The position numbers and the translations under genes were made by a program. Positions 1-8,783 of a DNA stretch of 64,000 bases are shown in pieces (the stretch's first letter is position 1; every line of letters starts with the position of its first letter). The notes beneath the pieces are model-generated. The model made no database searches, was not told the DNA's origin, and saw nothing but the letters and a program-made list of their open reading frames with translations. Location: NCBI RefSeq assembly GCF_035440685.1, contig NZ_DAORMW010000010.1. The stretch is one strand, 5' to 3'. The stretch comes from Accumulibacter appositus. GTDB lineage: Bacteria > Pseudomonadota > Gammaproteobacteria > Burkholderiales > Rhodocyclaceae.

Positions 1-1
1 C

Positions 2-790
2 GCCTACATGGGGGGTGCGATGGCCATTGCACCCCTGTTCGGACCCACGCTGGGCGGTTTTCTCACCGTCCTCTTCGGCTGGCAATCGAATTTCGTCATC
101 CTGCTGCTTGTTTGCCTTGTCCAGATCATCGCCGTCGCTCGCCTGCTCGGTGAAAGCAACGTCCACCGACACCCAGGCGCAACGCAACCACGCCAGATCC
201 TCGCCAACTTCCACCTGCTGCTCGCCAACCGCAGCTACCTCGGCTACGTCCTCACTTTTTCGTTTTCCTACAGCGCACTCTTTGCCTTCATCTCCGCATC
301 GTCCTTCGTGCTCAGCGAAAGGCATGGGCTTTCGCCGGAAGTATTCGGCATGAGCTTCGGCCTGGTCGTCGCCGGCTACCTGCTCGGTTCGCTGGCCTCA
401 GGAAGACTGGTCAGACGTTTCGGTGGCGACACCCTGCTCGCCTTCGGCGCCTGGCTCGGCGCTGTCGCCGGCCTGTGCATGGCGGTGCTCGAGTTCTCGG
501 GCGAAAGCAGCATTGCCGCCATTCTCGGACCGATGTTCTTCTGTACCGTAGCCACCGGCCTGGTCATGCCGAACGCCATCGCCAAGGCACTGGCGCCGTA
601 TCCGGCGATGGCCGGATCGGCTGCGGCGCTGATGGGCTTCGTGCAAATGACCCTCGCCGCAACCGTCGGCATCGCTGTCGGACACGCGCTGTCGGGAGGT
701 GGCGGAGCGCTGGCGGTGGGGGTGGCGATCTGCACGGCGCTCGCGCCACTGTCCTACATGACGCTGATCCGGCCCCGCCGCAGCGGCTGA
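2..790 (+). CDS. Bcr/CflA-family MFS drug-efflux transporter, 5' truncated by window edge
   Basis: Inner-membrane proton-driven multidrug efflux pump of the major facilitator superfamily. The frame is open from the first bases, so the ATG at position 8 is probably internal and about one third of the usual 400 residues lies outside the window. The visible part begins with the conserved motif APLFGPTLGGFL, typical of the Bcr/CflA group just before TM5, and then shows about eight hydrophobic segments. The internal stretch RYLIGS-like GYLLGSLASGRLVRRFGGD resembles the motif-A loop of the second half. The C-terminus is a short basic tail (RPRRSG). The next gene follows 92 bp downstream on the same strand with no recognisable promoter, so co-transcription is possible. 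The substrate cannot be told from sequence. Confidence 0.85.
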   Translation, partial: AYMGGAMAIAPLFGPTLGGFLTVLFGWQSNFVILLLVCLVQIIAVARLLGESNVHRHPGATQPRQILANFHLLLANRSYLGYVLTFSFSYSALFAFISASSFVLSERHGLSPEVFGMSFGLVVAGYLLGSLASGRLVRRFGGDTLLAFGAWLGAVAGLCMAVLEFSGESSIAAILGPMFFCTVATGLVMPNAIAKALAPYPAMAGSAAALMGFVQMTLAATVGIAVGHALSGGGGALAVGVAICTALAPLSYMTLIRPRRSG

Positions 791-882
791 GAACCGCTGC
801 AGCTCATGCCGGACAGCAGCGCTAATTTCGGCATAAGATAGGCGCCTGCCGCAACCCACCGTCGACTTTTTGGGCCACCAGC

Positions 883-1884
883 TTGCTAGCCAGAGAAACC
901 ACACCCAGCGCAATTGTCAAGTATCTCGATCAGTACGTCATCGGCCAGGAAGACGCCAAGAAGGTTCTCGCCGTCGCCGTTTACTCGCACTATCGGAAGA
1001 TCGCCACTTTCGCGAACGACAAGGGCTCGATCGCCAAGAGCAATGTGCTGCTCGTTGGACCTTCGGGAACCGGCAAGACCTTGCTCTGCGATACTCTGTC
1101 GAGGATGCTGAAGGTTCCCTTCGTCACCGCCGACGCTACTTCGCTGGCCCAGACCAAGTACGTCAATGAAGAAATCGAGGCCGTCCTGCAGCGACTGCTC
1201 GACAGGGCCGACGGCAATATCGAGAATGCCCAGCACGGCATCATTTTCATCGACGAAATCGACAAGCTGAAGGCGACCAATACCCAGTCCGGGGCAATCT
1301 CCGGCGAGAGCGTGCAACACGCGCTGCTGAAGATCATGGAAGGTTCGCCAGTCAAGCTCAAGGACAATCAGTACCTCGACACCAGCAACGTCCTGTTCAT
1401 CTGTGGCGGCGCCTTTGTCGGCATCGAAGGCATCATGGCCAAGACGCATGGCTTCGGATTCATCGCCACCTCGGCCGACGACAACCAGAACATCCTTGAT
1501 CGCCTGAACAAGCGGGTGAAACCGACCGACCTCTTCGAGTTCGGACTGATTCCCGAGTTCACCGGCCGTCTGCCGGTCATCGCAAACCTGCATGAGTTGA
1601 GCAGGGCGATGCTGGTACGCATCATGAGCGTGCCGAAGAACTCGATCTATCGGCAGTACATCGAGATTTTTCGCGGTGAAGGCGTCGACTTGCGCATCGG
1701 CCCGAAAGTCTTCGAACAGATTGCCGAAATCGCCATCGAGTACAAGACCGGCGCACGCAGCCTGCGCGGGATTTTCGAGGAACTGATCACGCCGATTCTC
1801 TACGTCGTGCCCGACCACCCGGAAATCGCCAGGGTTGAAATCGCCTCCCTGTTCGAAGACCCCCGCCTTGTCGGCAGGAAGTGA
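883..1884 (+). CDS. ClpX-like AAA+ ATPase lacking the N-terminal zinc domain
   Basis: Cytoplasmic AAA+ ATPase clearly related to ClpX, the unfoldase that feeds ClpP. Seen: Walker A GPSGTGKT (residues 59-66), Walker B IIFIDEID (120-127), FGLIPEFTGRLPV box (220-231), sensor-2 TGARSLR near the C-terminus. It is 333 residues against about 420 for ClpX: the four-cysteine zinc-binding domain is absent and the protein starts directly at the SAIVKYLDQYVIGQ segment. The pore-1 loop GYVG of ClpX reads KYVN (92-95), the RKH loop after GESVQHALLKIMEG is missing (only about nine residues join to YLDTSN), and the ClpP-docking IGF tripeptide reads FGF (191-193). The start is a TTG with no clear ribosome site; there is no in-frame ATG/GTG between it and the stop at 823. 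The hydrolase gene starts 7 bp after its stop. ClpX-derived chaperone function is inference. Confidence 0.85.
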   Translation: MLARETTPSAIVKYLDQYVIGQEDAKKVLAVAVYSHYRKIATFANDKGSIAKSNVLLVGPSGTGKTLLCDTLSRMLKVPFVTADATSLAQTKYVNEEIEAVLQRLLDRADGNIENAQHGIIFIDEIDKLKATNTQSGAISGESVQHALLKIMEGSPVKLKDNQYLDTSNVLFICGGAFVGIEGIMAKTHGFGFIATSADDNQNILDRLNKRVKPTDLFEFGLIPEFTGRLPVIANLHELSRAMLVRIMSVPKNSIYRQYIEIFRGEGVDLRIGPKVFEQIAEIAIEYKTGARSLRGIFEELITPILYVVPDHPEIARVEIASLFEDPRLVGRK

Positions 1885-1891
1885 GCGCGCC

Positions 1892-2767
1892 ATGGCGGTT
1901 TCGTCGCTGCCGCCTGCCGAGCCGCGCCGCGCCAGCCGAGCGCAAGGCCACGGCGGCGCCCGCGCCGCTTCGCGGATGGCTTTCCTTGCGCTTGCCGCCT
2001 ATCTGATCTTCTTGGCAGGAATCAGCATGTTCCAGGACAAGCTCCTGTACTTCCCCGAGCGGGCCAGTGTTGCCGAAATGGAGCTCGCCTCCGGCGGCCT
2101 GTCGCCCTGGCCAACGCCGTCCGACTTCCGCGGCCTGCTCGCCGAGCCCGACCGCCCGGCACGCGCCACGGCGATCGTTTTCCACGGCAACGCCGGCCAT
2201 GCCGGCCACCGCCAGTTCTACGCCGGCGTGCTGACGCGGCTTGGACTGCGGGTCATTCTCGCCGAGTATCCTGCTTACGGCCCGCGCGCGGGCGAACTTG
2301 GCGAGAAGAGCCTGGTCGCCGACGCCGAACAGACGATTGCCCTGGCGCAGCGCCACTACGGCGGACCGCTGCTGGTCATCGGCGAGTCGCTGGGCGCCGG
2401 CGTGGCAGCGGCCGCCAGCGCCGCGCAGCGCGAGCTGATCCGCGGGCTGCTGCTGATCACCCCGTGGGACCGGCTCGAACGGGTCGCCGCTCACCACTAC
2501 CCTCTACTGCCGGTGCAGTGGCTGCTGCGCGATCAATATGACAGTGCCACACACCTGGCATCGTTCGGGCGCCCGGTCATGGTCGCCATTGCCGCCAGGG
2601 ACAGCATCGTCCCGCCGCAGTTCGGCCAAGCCCTCTATGCCGCCCTCGGCGAACCGAAGCGACTGGCGGTCATCGACGGCGCCGAACACAACGACTGGTT
2701 TGCTCGCCTCGACGACGCCTGGTGGCGAGAGGCGGTCGACTTCCTGCTAGCGGCCAGCGCAAGCTGA
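1892..2767 (+). CDS. membrane-anchored alpha/beta hydrolase
   Basis: Serine hydrolase of the alpha/beta fold, close in layout to the BEM46/ABHD13 group. One N-terminal hydrophobic segment (about residues 29-47, MAFLALAAYLIFLAGISMF) should anchor it in the inner membrane with the catalytic domain outside the cytoplasm. Seen: oxyanion motif HGNAGH (98-103), nucleophile elbow GESLGAG with Ser146, catalytic Asp217 in AARDSIVPP and His246 in GAEHNDW. The chosen ATG is 7 bp after the stop of the ClpX-like gene; the longer reading frame from 1835 would overlap that gene by 50 bp and is less likely. The tight spacing suggests one transcript. Natural substrate unknown. It ends 12 bp from the convergent slipin gene. 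Confidence 0.85.
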   Translation: MAVSSLPPAEPRRASRAQGHGGARAASRMAFLALAAYLIFLAGISMFQDKLLYFPERASVAEMELASGGLSPWPTPSDFRGLLAEPDRPARATAIVFHGNAGHAGHRQFYAGVLTRLGLRVILAEYPAYGPRAGELGEKSLVADAEQTIALAQRHYGGPLLVIGESLGAGVAAAASAAQRELIRGLLLITPWDRLERVAAHHYPLLPVQWLLRDQYDSATHLASFGRPVMVAIAARDSIVPPQFGQALYAALGEPKRLAVIDGAEHNDWFARLDDAWWREAVDFLLAASAS

Positions 2768-2778
2768 TCAGTGCGCCA

Positions 2779-3549
2779 TCAGCTATCGCCTGCCGCGCGC
2801 GGTTTCAGGGCGGCAAGCAAGTCGAGCGGCAAGGGAAGCACCACCGTCGTCGCCCGGTCACCGGCGACCTGGGTCATGGTCTGCAAATAGCGCAGCTGCA
2901 TCGCCTCCGGACGCTGCGCGAGCATCGTCGCAGCTTCCAGCAGTGCCGATGCCGCCTCCTTTTCGCCTTCGGCGTGAATCACCTTGGCCCGCCGCTCGCG
3001 TTCTGCCTCGGCCTGACGGGCGATGGCCCGGATCATCGACTCGTTGAGGTCGATATGCTTGATCTCGACATTGGTGACCTTGATTCCCCATGAGTCGGTC
3101 TGCGCGTCGAGGATCTTCTGCACATCGAGATTCAGCCGTTCGCGTTCAGCGAGCATCTCATCGAGCTCGTGCTTGCCGAGGACGACACGCAAAGTCGTCT
3201 GCGCGAGTTGCGAAGTGGCCATCAGGAACTGTTCGACCTGGATGATCGCCTTTTGCGGGTCGACGACGCGAAAGAAGACCACCGCGTTGACCTTGACCGA
3301 GACGTTGTCACGCGAGATCACATCCTGCGGCTCGACGTCCATGGTCACTACCCGCAGATCGACGCGCACCATCTGCTGAATGCCGGGAATGACGATCACC
3401 AGTCCAGGCCCCTTGACCTTCCAGAAACGGCCAAGCTGGAACACCACGCCGCGCTCATACTCGCGCAGGATGCGCAGCGAGGCGAGCAGCAGAATCAGAA
3501 ATATCGGCGCCAGGACGCCGCCCAGTCCCAGGTTGAGGTCGAAAATCAT
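2779..3549 (-). CDS. slipin (stomatin/prohibitin-like SPFH protein)
   Basis: Membrane scaffold protein of the SPFH/band-7 family, 256 residues, the normal size for bacterial slipins. It has one N-terminal membrane segment (about residues 8-24, GGVLAPIFLILLLASL) followed by the SPFH domain with the family hallmarks REYERGVVFQLGRFWKVKGPGL and VSVKVNAVVFFRVVDPQKA, then a helical region rich in Glu/Arg (EAERERRAKVIHAEGEKEAA) expected to form coiled-coil oligomers. Its ATG overlaps the stop of the upstream nfeD gene by four bases (ATGA) and has a good ribosome site (GGAGAAGC). The nfeD-slipin pair is a known conserved couple in which the NfeD protease is thought to act on the slipin; that link is from family knowledge. 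Confidence 0.93.
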   Translation of the reverse strand: MIFDLNLGLGGVLAPIFLILLLASLRILREYERGVVFQLGRFWKVKGPGLVIVIPGIQQMVRVDLRVVTMDVEPQDVISRDNVSVKVNAVVFFRVVDPQKAIIQVEQFLMATSQLAQTTLRVVLGKHELDEMLAERERLNLDVQKILDAQTDSWGIKVTNVEIKHIDLNESMIRAIARQAEAERERRAKVIHAEGEKEAASALLEAATMLAQRPEAMQLRYLQTMTQVAGDRATTVVLPLPLDLLAALKPRAAGDS

Positions 3550-5090
3550 GGTGCTTCTCCTTTTGATGGGGGAAAATCGTCGCTCGCCTGCACCTCGAGG
3601 GTCAGACCGTCGATGCCGCTGATGCGCACGCGCTGACCGGCAAACAGCGGGCCGCGGGCTCGCGCGCGCCAGCGTTCGCCGTGGACCTGTACCCAGACAT
3701 CATCGCCATCGACCAGCGCGATTTCACCGCGAGCGCCGATCATTTCTTCGCGGCCACTGACCACCGGCGCACGGCGCGCGCGCAGTGCCATGCCGCCACC
3801 GAGCAACACCAACGCCGCGGAGCTGGCGGCCAGGCCGAAGAGCAATGGCAGCGGCACACCCATGCCCGGGACATCGCGATCGAAAAGCAGCAGGCCGCCG
3901 GCGATGAACGCCGCGACGCCGCCGACCCCGAGTACGCCAAAGGTCGGCGTCAGCAGCTCGGCGGCCATCAGGCCAATGCCCAGCACGATCAACGCCAGGC
4001 CCGCGTAATTGACCGGCAACATCTGCAGCGCAAACATCGCCAGCAACAGGCAGATCGCGCCAACCGTGCCGGGGACGCCGAAACCCGGCGACGAGAACTC
4101 GAAAATCAGGCCGTAGATTCCGATCATCATCAGAATCAGCGCGAAACTCGGATTGGCGATGACGGAGAGCAGACGATGACGCGCATCGGGCAGCACCTCC
4201 ACCGTCGCCAGAGCGCGCGTCGCCAGCGTCAGCTTGCCGCTTTGCAGCTGTACGCTGCGTCCGTCGATCTGCCTCAGAAGATCGGGAACATCGGTGGCGA
4301 CGACATCGATGACCTTCTCGCGCAAGGCTTCGGAAGCGGTCAGCGTCACCGCTTCGCGCACCGCGCGCTCCGCCCACTCGGCGTTGCGGCCGTGCTGCTG
4401 CGCCAGCCCGCGGATGAAGGCTGCGGCGTCGTTGACTTGCTTGGTCTTCATGGTGTCTCCGGATGCCGGGGCAGCAGCGTGCTGCGGCGCGGGTTCAGAA
4501 GCTGACCCCGGTGCCGACTTTGAAGTCGGAGCAGCTTCAGGAGTTGGCGCGTCCGCCGGCGATGCGGCCGGCCCCGGTGACGCGGGCTCCGGGCGGCTCG
4601 GCGGCGCGCCCGGAAGCCCTATCGATACCGGCGTTGCGGCGCCCAGCGTCGTGGCGGGCGACATCGCCGCAAGGTGGCTAGCGTAGAGGATGTAGGTTCC
4701 GGCGCTCGCCGCGCGCGCGCCCTGCGGGCTGACATAGCTAACCACCGGCACCGGCGAGGCGAGAATGGCCTGGACGATCTGGCGCATCGCGCCATCCAGC
4801 CCGCCGGGTGTATCGATGCGCAAGACCACCAGGGGCGCCCCCTCTTCTCGCGCCCTCTGCAGGCTGCGCACGACGTAGTCGGCACTGGCCGGACCAATCG
4901 CGTCCTGCACGCTGAGCACCATGACCGGCGCCCGCGCCGACGCACTCCCCTCGGCACGAACCGTGCCGGGCATCTTCGAAATCCCCGCCCCCGCCGCCAG
5001 CAAGGCGAGCAGGAAAAGCACCCACCGCCAGTGGCCAGGACGGCCAGCGGCGGACCACCGTCCCGCGGAACGACTGAACAGCGCGCTCAT
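3546..5090 (-). CDS. NfeD-family membrane serine protease (ClpP-class N-domain)
   Basis: Long-form NfeD protein, 514 residues: N-terminal membrane segment, periplasmic ClpP-like protease domain, four to five membrane spans, and a C-terminal OB-fold (soluble NfeD) domain. Seen: RIDTPGGLDGAMRQIVQAI, the catalytic serine in ARAASAGTYILYAS (Ser129 from this start) and the candidate lysine in TKQVNDAAAFIRGLA, followed by ERAVREAVTLTASEAL. Between serine and lysine lies an unusual Pro/Ala/Ser-rich linker of about 55 residues. The ATG at 5090 is preferred over the one at 5123 because AAGGGGATACCG sits right before it. It is translationally coupled to slipin. A possible role is membrane-protein quality control; substrates unknown. 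Confidence 0.92.
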   Translation of the reverse strand: MSALFSRSAGRWSAAGRPGHWRWVLFLLALLAAGAGISKMPGTVRAEGSASARAPVMVLSVQDAIGPASADYVVRSLQRAREEGAPLVVLRIDTPGGLDGAMRQIVQAILASPVPVVSYVSPQGARAASAGTYILYASHLAAMSPATTLGAATPVSIGLPGAPPSRPEPASPGPAASPADAPTPEAAPTSKSAPGSASEPAPQHAAAPASGDTMKTKQVNDAAAFIRGLAQQHGRNAEWAERAVREAVTLTASEALREKVIDVVATDVPDLLRQIDGRSVQLQSGKLTLATRALATVEVLPDARHRLLSVIANPSFALILMMIGIYGLIFEFSSPGFGVPGTVGAICLLLAMFALQMLPVNYAGLALIVLGIGLMAAELLTPTFGVLGVGGVAAFIAGGLLLFDRDVPGMGVPLPLLFGLAASSAALVLLGGGMALRARRAPVVSGREEMIGARGEIALVDGDDVWVQVHGERWRARARGPLFAGQRVRISGIDGLTLEVQASDDFPPSKGEAP

Positions 5091-5286
5091 CGGTATCCCC
5101 TTTGCACCTTGGAAATGCCGCAATAAACCTCACCTCACAGTAGCCCAAACACACCTCGTGCGCTTCATTTTTTCCCGGGCACGAGCGTCGCCAAGCTGCG
5201 GTACCATGGCACAAGCCGGCCCGTCCGGCGCGGCCCGGTCCTGCCCGGCGGCAAGTACTCCCTTGACCACAGAGGAGGATGACGCA

Positions 5287-6327
5287 ATGATTCTCGAACA
5301 AATCCCCACTGGCGGCTGCCAGTCCTACCTCGTCGGCTGCAACGACACCAGCACGGCAGCGCTGATCGATCCGGAGATAAGCCAGATCGACCACTATCTG
5401 GCGCTCGCCGCGCGTGACGGCTTGCGCATCCGCTATTTGATCGACACCCACACGCATGCCGACCACTTCTCGGCGACCCGGCAACTGGCGCTGAAGTTGG
5501 CCGTGCCGGTGCTGATGTACCGAACGAGTGCCGCGCCCTTCGTGGATATGCGCATCGGTGACGGCGAGATGGTGATGCTCGGGCGGCTGCGCTTGCAGGT
5601 GATGCACACGCCTGGTCATACCAGCGACTCGATGTGTCTGCAGATCGAAGACAGCGTGTTCACCGGTGACACCCTGCTGATCGGTGGAACGGGCCGCACC
5701 GATCTGCCCAGCGGCGATCCGGAAGCCCTTTACGACAGCCTCTTCAAACGCCTCCTGAAGCTCGACCCAAGCCTCAAGGTTTTCCCGGCGCACGACTATA
5801 AGGGCCGGCAAAGCTCAAGCATCGGCGAGGAGATCGCCAGCAACCCACGCCTGCAGAAGCGCGACCGTGCCGCTTTCGTCGACATGATGCGTGAGCTCAA
5901 CCTGTCGATGCCGAGGCATGTCACCGAAGCGCTGCGCACCAACATGAGCGGCGGCAAATCGGTCGCGCAATTGCTCGCCGAAGCCGCCGCCAGAGTTCCC
6001 TTCATGTCCCTGGCCGAGCTCAAGGCGCGCGTCGAAACGGCCGACGCAGACCTGATCGTCCTCGACGTACGCGAGCGCGAGGCCTACGAAAGCGGTCATG
6101 TTCCCGGCGCACGGCTGCTACCGCGCGGTCAGCTCGAGTTGCGGGTCAATCAGGAGCTGCCAGACCCGACGCGGCGCATCCTCACCTGCTGCGAGCTGGG
6201 TCAGGTGTCGACCCTGGCCGCAGCCACCCTGCGCGAGATGGGCTTCCCGCACGTGGTCGCCCTCGACGGCGGTATGAAGGCGTGGCGAGTGGCGGCCTAT
6301 CCGTTGAACTCGGGAACGGAGCCGTAG
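5287..6327 (+). CDS. metallo-beta-lactamase fold hydrolase fused to rhodanese (persulfide dioxygenase-like)
   Basis: Two-domain protein of 346 residues. Residues 1-195 are an ETHE1/glyoxalase-II type metallo-beta-lactamase domain with HTHADH (55-60), His111 in TPGHTSD, Asp128 in FTGDTLLIGGTGRTD, and His169 in PAHDYKG, the pattern of iron-dependent persulfide dioxygenases. Residues 236-340 are a rhodanese domain (LDVREREAYESGHVPGA) with an active-site loop C-E-L-G-Q-V-S whose cysteine is residue 302. Such fusions oxidise glutathione persulfide and transfer sulfane sulfur, so a role in sulfide/persulfide detoxification is likely. The ATG at 5287 follows GAGGAGG; the reading frame upstream to 4921 is antisense to nfeD and rejected. 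A peroxiredoxin follows 102 bp downstream. Confidence 0.9.
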   Translation: MILEQIPTGGCQSYLVGCNDTSTAALIDPEISQIDHYLALAARDGLRIRYLIDTHTHADHFSATRQLALKLAVPVLMYRTSAAPFVDMRIGDGEMVMLGRLRLQVMHTPGHTSDSMCLQIEDSVFTGDTLLIGGTGRTDLPSGDPEALYDSLFKRLLKLDPSLKVFPAHDYKGRQSSSIGEEIASNPRLQKRDRAAFVDMMRELNLSMPRHVTEALRTNMSGGKSVAQLLAEAAARVPFMSLAELKARVETADADLIVLDVREREAYESGHVPGARLLPRGQLELRVNQELPDPTRRILTCCELGQVSTLAAATLREMGFPHVVALDGGMKAWRVAAYPLNSGTEP

Positions 6328-6429
6328 GTCAATTGTGTAGAGAAGGGCAAGCAGGAGTCGAAGAAAAAAAGCACTGGCGACTACCGCTGTTTTCCCCGTT
6401 TCACCACCCACTGTAGAAAGGAGCAAACC

Positions 6430-7089
6430 ATGGGCCTGCACATCGGCGACGAAGCACCGGATTTCACTGCCCCGACCACCGAAGGCACGATTCATTTCCA
6501 CGAATGGATCGGCGACAGCTGGGCAATCCTCTTTTCCCACCCCAAGGACTTCACGCCGGTCTGCACCACGGAACTGGGCTACCTCGCCCGTCTCCAACCG
6601 GATTTCGAAAGCCGCAACACGAAGGTCATCGGTCTTTCGATCGACAGCGTCGAAGATCACCTGCGCTGGGCGGACGACATCGCCGAGACACAAGGGACAG
6701 CGCTCAACTACCCCCTGATCGGCGATACCGAGCTGGTCGTCGCCAAGCTCTATGACATGATTCACCCCAATGCCAGCGGCAATGCGGCCGGGCGCACTGC
6801 GGTCGATAACGCAACCGTGCGTTCGGTATTCCTGATCGGCCCGGACAAGAAGATCAAGCTGACGATGACCTATCCGATGAGCGCCGGGCGCAATTTTTCC
6901 GAGGTCCTGCGCGCGCTCGATGCAATCCAGCTCAACGCCAGGCACAGCGTAGCCACACCGGTGAACTGGCGTCCGGGTGAAGACGTGATCATTCCGACAT
7001 CGGTTTCGGACGAAGCCGCCAAGGAGAAATATCCAAACGGCTGGAAGACGCTCAAGCCTTACCTGCGCGTCGTCACCCAGCCCAAGTAA
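6430..7089 (+). CDS. 1-Cys peroxiredoxin (Prx6 type)
   Basis: Cytoplasmic thiol peroxidase reducing hydrogen peroxide and organic peroxides. At 219 residues it has the length of the Prx6 class. The peroxidatic cysteine is Cys45 in HPKDFTPVCTTELG; it is the only cysteine in the protein, so the enzyme must be recycled by an outside thiol. The C-terminal extension NWRPGEDVIIPTSVSDEAAKEKYP is typical of Prx6. The start is supported by AAAGGAGC six bases before the ATG. It lies directly after the MBL-rhodanese gene on the same strand, which makes a shared oxidative/sulfur-stress unit plausible; a separate promoter in the 102 bp gap cannot be ruled out. Confidence 0.95.
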   Translation: MGLHIGDEAPDFTAPTTEGTIHFHEWIGDSWAILFSHPKDFTPVCTTELGYLARLQPDFESRNTKVIGLSIDSVEDHLRWADDIAETQGTALNYPLIGDTELVVAKLYDMIHPNASGNAAGRTAVDNATVRSVFLIGPDKKIKLTMTYPMSAGRNFSEVLRALDAIQLNARHSVATPVNWRPGEDVIIPTSVSDEAAKEKYPNGWKTLKPYLRVVTQPK

Positions 7090-7104
7090 GACGCGGCCAG
7101 CGCA

Positions 7105-7137
7105 CGGCGGTGGGAAGCGCGTCAAGCGCGACCGCCG
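7105..7137. terminator. possible bidirectional stem-loop between convergent genes
   Basis: The gap between the convergent peroxiredoxin and permease genes contains CGGCGGT and its reverse complement ACCGCCG, with an inner CGCG/CGCG pairing. There is no T-tract on either side, so this is only a weak candidate for a shared terminator. Confidence 0.3.
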
Positions 7138-7166
7138 CCAGCAAGCGGCGAATGCCCGCGCAAGCT

Positions 7167-8783
7167 TCAGCCGCCTGGCGAAGCCAGCCAGCGGCGAAGC
7201 CACGCACTGCCGGCATCAACTGCCACCGAGAGCAAGAGCATGGCGGCAATTACCGTGCTCGCCTGCGCGTACTGAAACAGCGACAGCTTGACATAGAGCA
7301 GCTGCCCAAGGCCGCCAGCGCCAACGAAGCCGAGAATGGCCGCCATGCGGATATTCATTTCCCAGCGGTAGAGCGAATAGGCGATGAGCTGCGGCGACAC
7401 TTCCGGCAAAGTCCCGTAGAGGAAAGCAATACCCGACGGCGTACCGGCTTCAAGCAAGGCGTCGCGAGGCCGCGGCGGCGCGTTCTGCAAGGCCTCGGCA
7501 AAGAGGCGCCCGAGCACGCCGCTGGTATGCAGCGCCAGTGCCAAAATGCCGGCGAAGGGCCCAAGGCCCGCCGCCAACGCCATCAGCGTGGCCCAAACCA
7601 GCTCCGGCACCGAGCGCAGCGCGTTGAGCAGGAAGCGCGTCAGCTGCTCGAAGGCCTGGCCGTAACGCCCCGACGCCGGCAAGGCCAGCAGCAGGCCTGC
7701 CGCCGCGGCGAGCAGCGTCCCGAGAGCGGAAATGGCGACGGTTTCCAGCGCTCCCCAGCCAACGGCCGCCAACCAGCCAGGCGAAAGATCAAGCGGAAAG
7801 AAGGCGCCGAAATAATCGGCCATGGAGGTCAGCGCCGACCGTGACAGCAAGGCGGCCAGCCCCAGCTCCAGCCAGAGGTAGCTGCCCAGCAAGGCACTGC
7901 CAAGAAGCAGCAACCACAACAGGGTCCGTCTGCCGAAGGCGAGGGCGCCAGCGCGTCCATCTGCCTCGCCAAGCTGCCGACGCAAAAGGCCGGAAAGCGC
8001 GTCGGCAGCCAGCACCAGCAGCAGGAAAGTGAGCAGAATGGTCGCTGCCTCGCTGCCATTGAGCATGCGCATCGACTGGTCCATCAACTGGCCCAGCCCA
8101 CCCGCACCGACAAAGCCCATCACCACTGAAGCGCGCACCGCGCACTCCCAGCGATAGACGGTGTAGGAAGTGAGTTCCTGTGCGGCACCGGGAAGCAGGC
8201 CGTAGCACAGGGCCTGCAGGCGACTCGCACCGGCTTCGAGCAGCGCCCGAGCCGGCCGGTTGTCGCCCGATTCGAGGATTTCCGCATAGACCTTGGCCAG
8301 CATGCCGCCGTAGGTCAGTCCAAGCGCCAGGACACCGGCCGCCGGCCCAAGCCCGAAGACGCGCACGAAGAGCAGCGCCCAGACCAGCTCGGGCAGGCCG
8401 CGCAGCACCACCAGCACGACGCGCAAGACCGCCCGCAGCCACTCGCCACGGCGGCGCCCTGCTCCCGGGCCAAGGCGTGAAACCGACAGGGCCTGCGTGC
8501 TAGCCATCGCCAGCGGCACGGCGAGAAGAAAAGCCAGCGCGATACCCGCGGTGGCAATGGCCAGCGTCTCCAGCGTCGCGCGGCCGAGATAGACGAGAAA
8601 CTCGCCGCCACTTGCGGGCGGCAGGAAAGCCGCCAAAAAGCCGCCCATCACACGCAGGTTCTGGGCTTCGAAGAGGGTCCACGGACGAAATTCGCCGATC
8701 ACCCCCAGTGGCCAGAGGATGACCATCGCCAGTAGCAGAGCGGCTGCCCGCCCGGGTGCTGCCGGGTCGCGCGGGTGTTTCAC
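7167..8783 (-). CDS. phnE: PhnE-type ABC permease, two permease domains fused in one chain
   Basis: Inner-membrane permease of a PhnCDE-type importer, 538 residues against about 270 for a single PhnE. Two homologous halves are visible: LVYLGRATLETLAIATAGIALAFLLAVPLA and WGALETVAISALGTLLAAAAGLLLALPAS begin the transmembrane domains. Each half later carries a matching block: LLEAGASRLQALCYGLLPGAAQELTSYTVYRWECAVRASVVMGFVGAGGLGQLM in the first and LLEAGTPSGIAFLYGTLPEVSPQLIAYSLYRWEMNIRMAAILGFVGAGGLGQLL in the second, which holds the loop that contacts the ATPase. About twelve spans are expected. The GTG start at 8783 overlaps the TGA of phnC by four bases (GTGA); the longer frame to 8978 would lie inside phnC and is rejected. 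The single chain presumably replaces a PhnE dimer. Confidence 0.9.
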   Translation of the reverse strand: MKHPRDPAAPGRAAALLLAMVILWPLGVIGEFRPWTLFEAQNLRVMGGFLAAFLPPASGGEFLVYLGRATLETLAIATAGIALAFLLAVPLAMASTQALSVSRLGPGAGRRRGEWLRAVLRVVLVVLRGLPELVWALLFVRVFGLGPAAGVLALGLTYGGMLAKVYAEILESGDNRPARALLEAGASRLQALCYGLLPGAAQELTSYTVYRWECAVRASVVMGFVGAGGLGQLMDQSMRMLNGSEAATILLTFLLLVLAADALSGLLRRQLGEADGRAGALAFGRRTLLWLLLLGSALLGSYLWLELGLAALLSRSALTSMADYFGAFFPLDLSPGWLAAVGWGALETVAISALGTLLAAAAGLLLALPASGRYGQAFEQLTRFLLNALRSVPELVWATLMALAAGLGPFAGILALALHTSGVLGRLFAEALQNAPPRPRDALLEAGTPSGIAFLYGTLPEVSPQLIAYSLYRWEMNIRMAAILGFVGAGGLGQLLYVKLSLFQYAQASTVIAAMLLLSVAVDAGSAWLRRWLASPGG

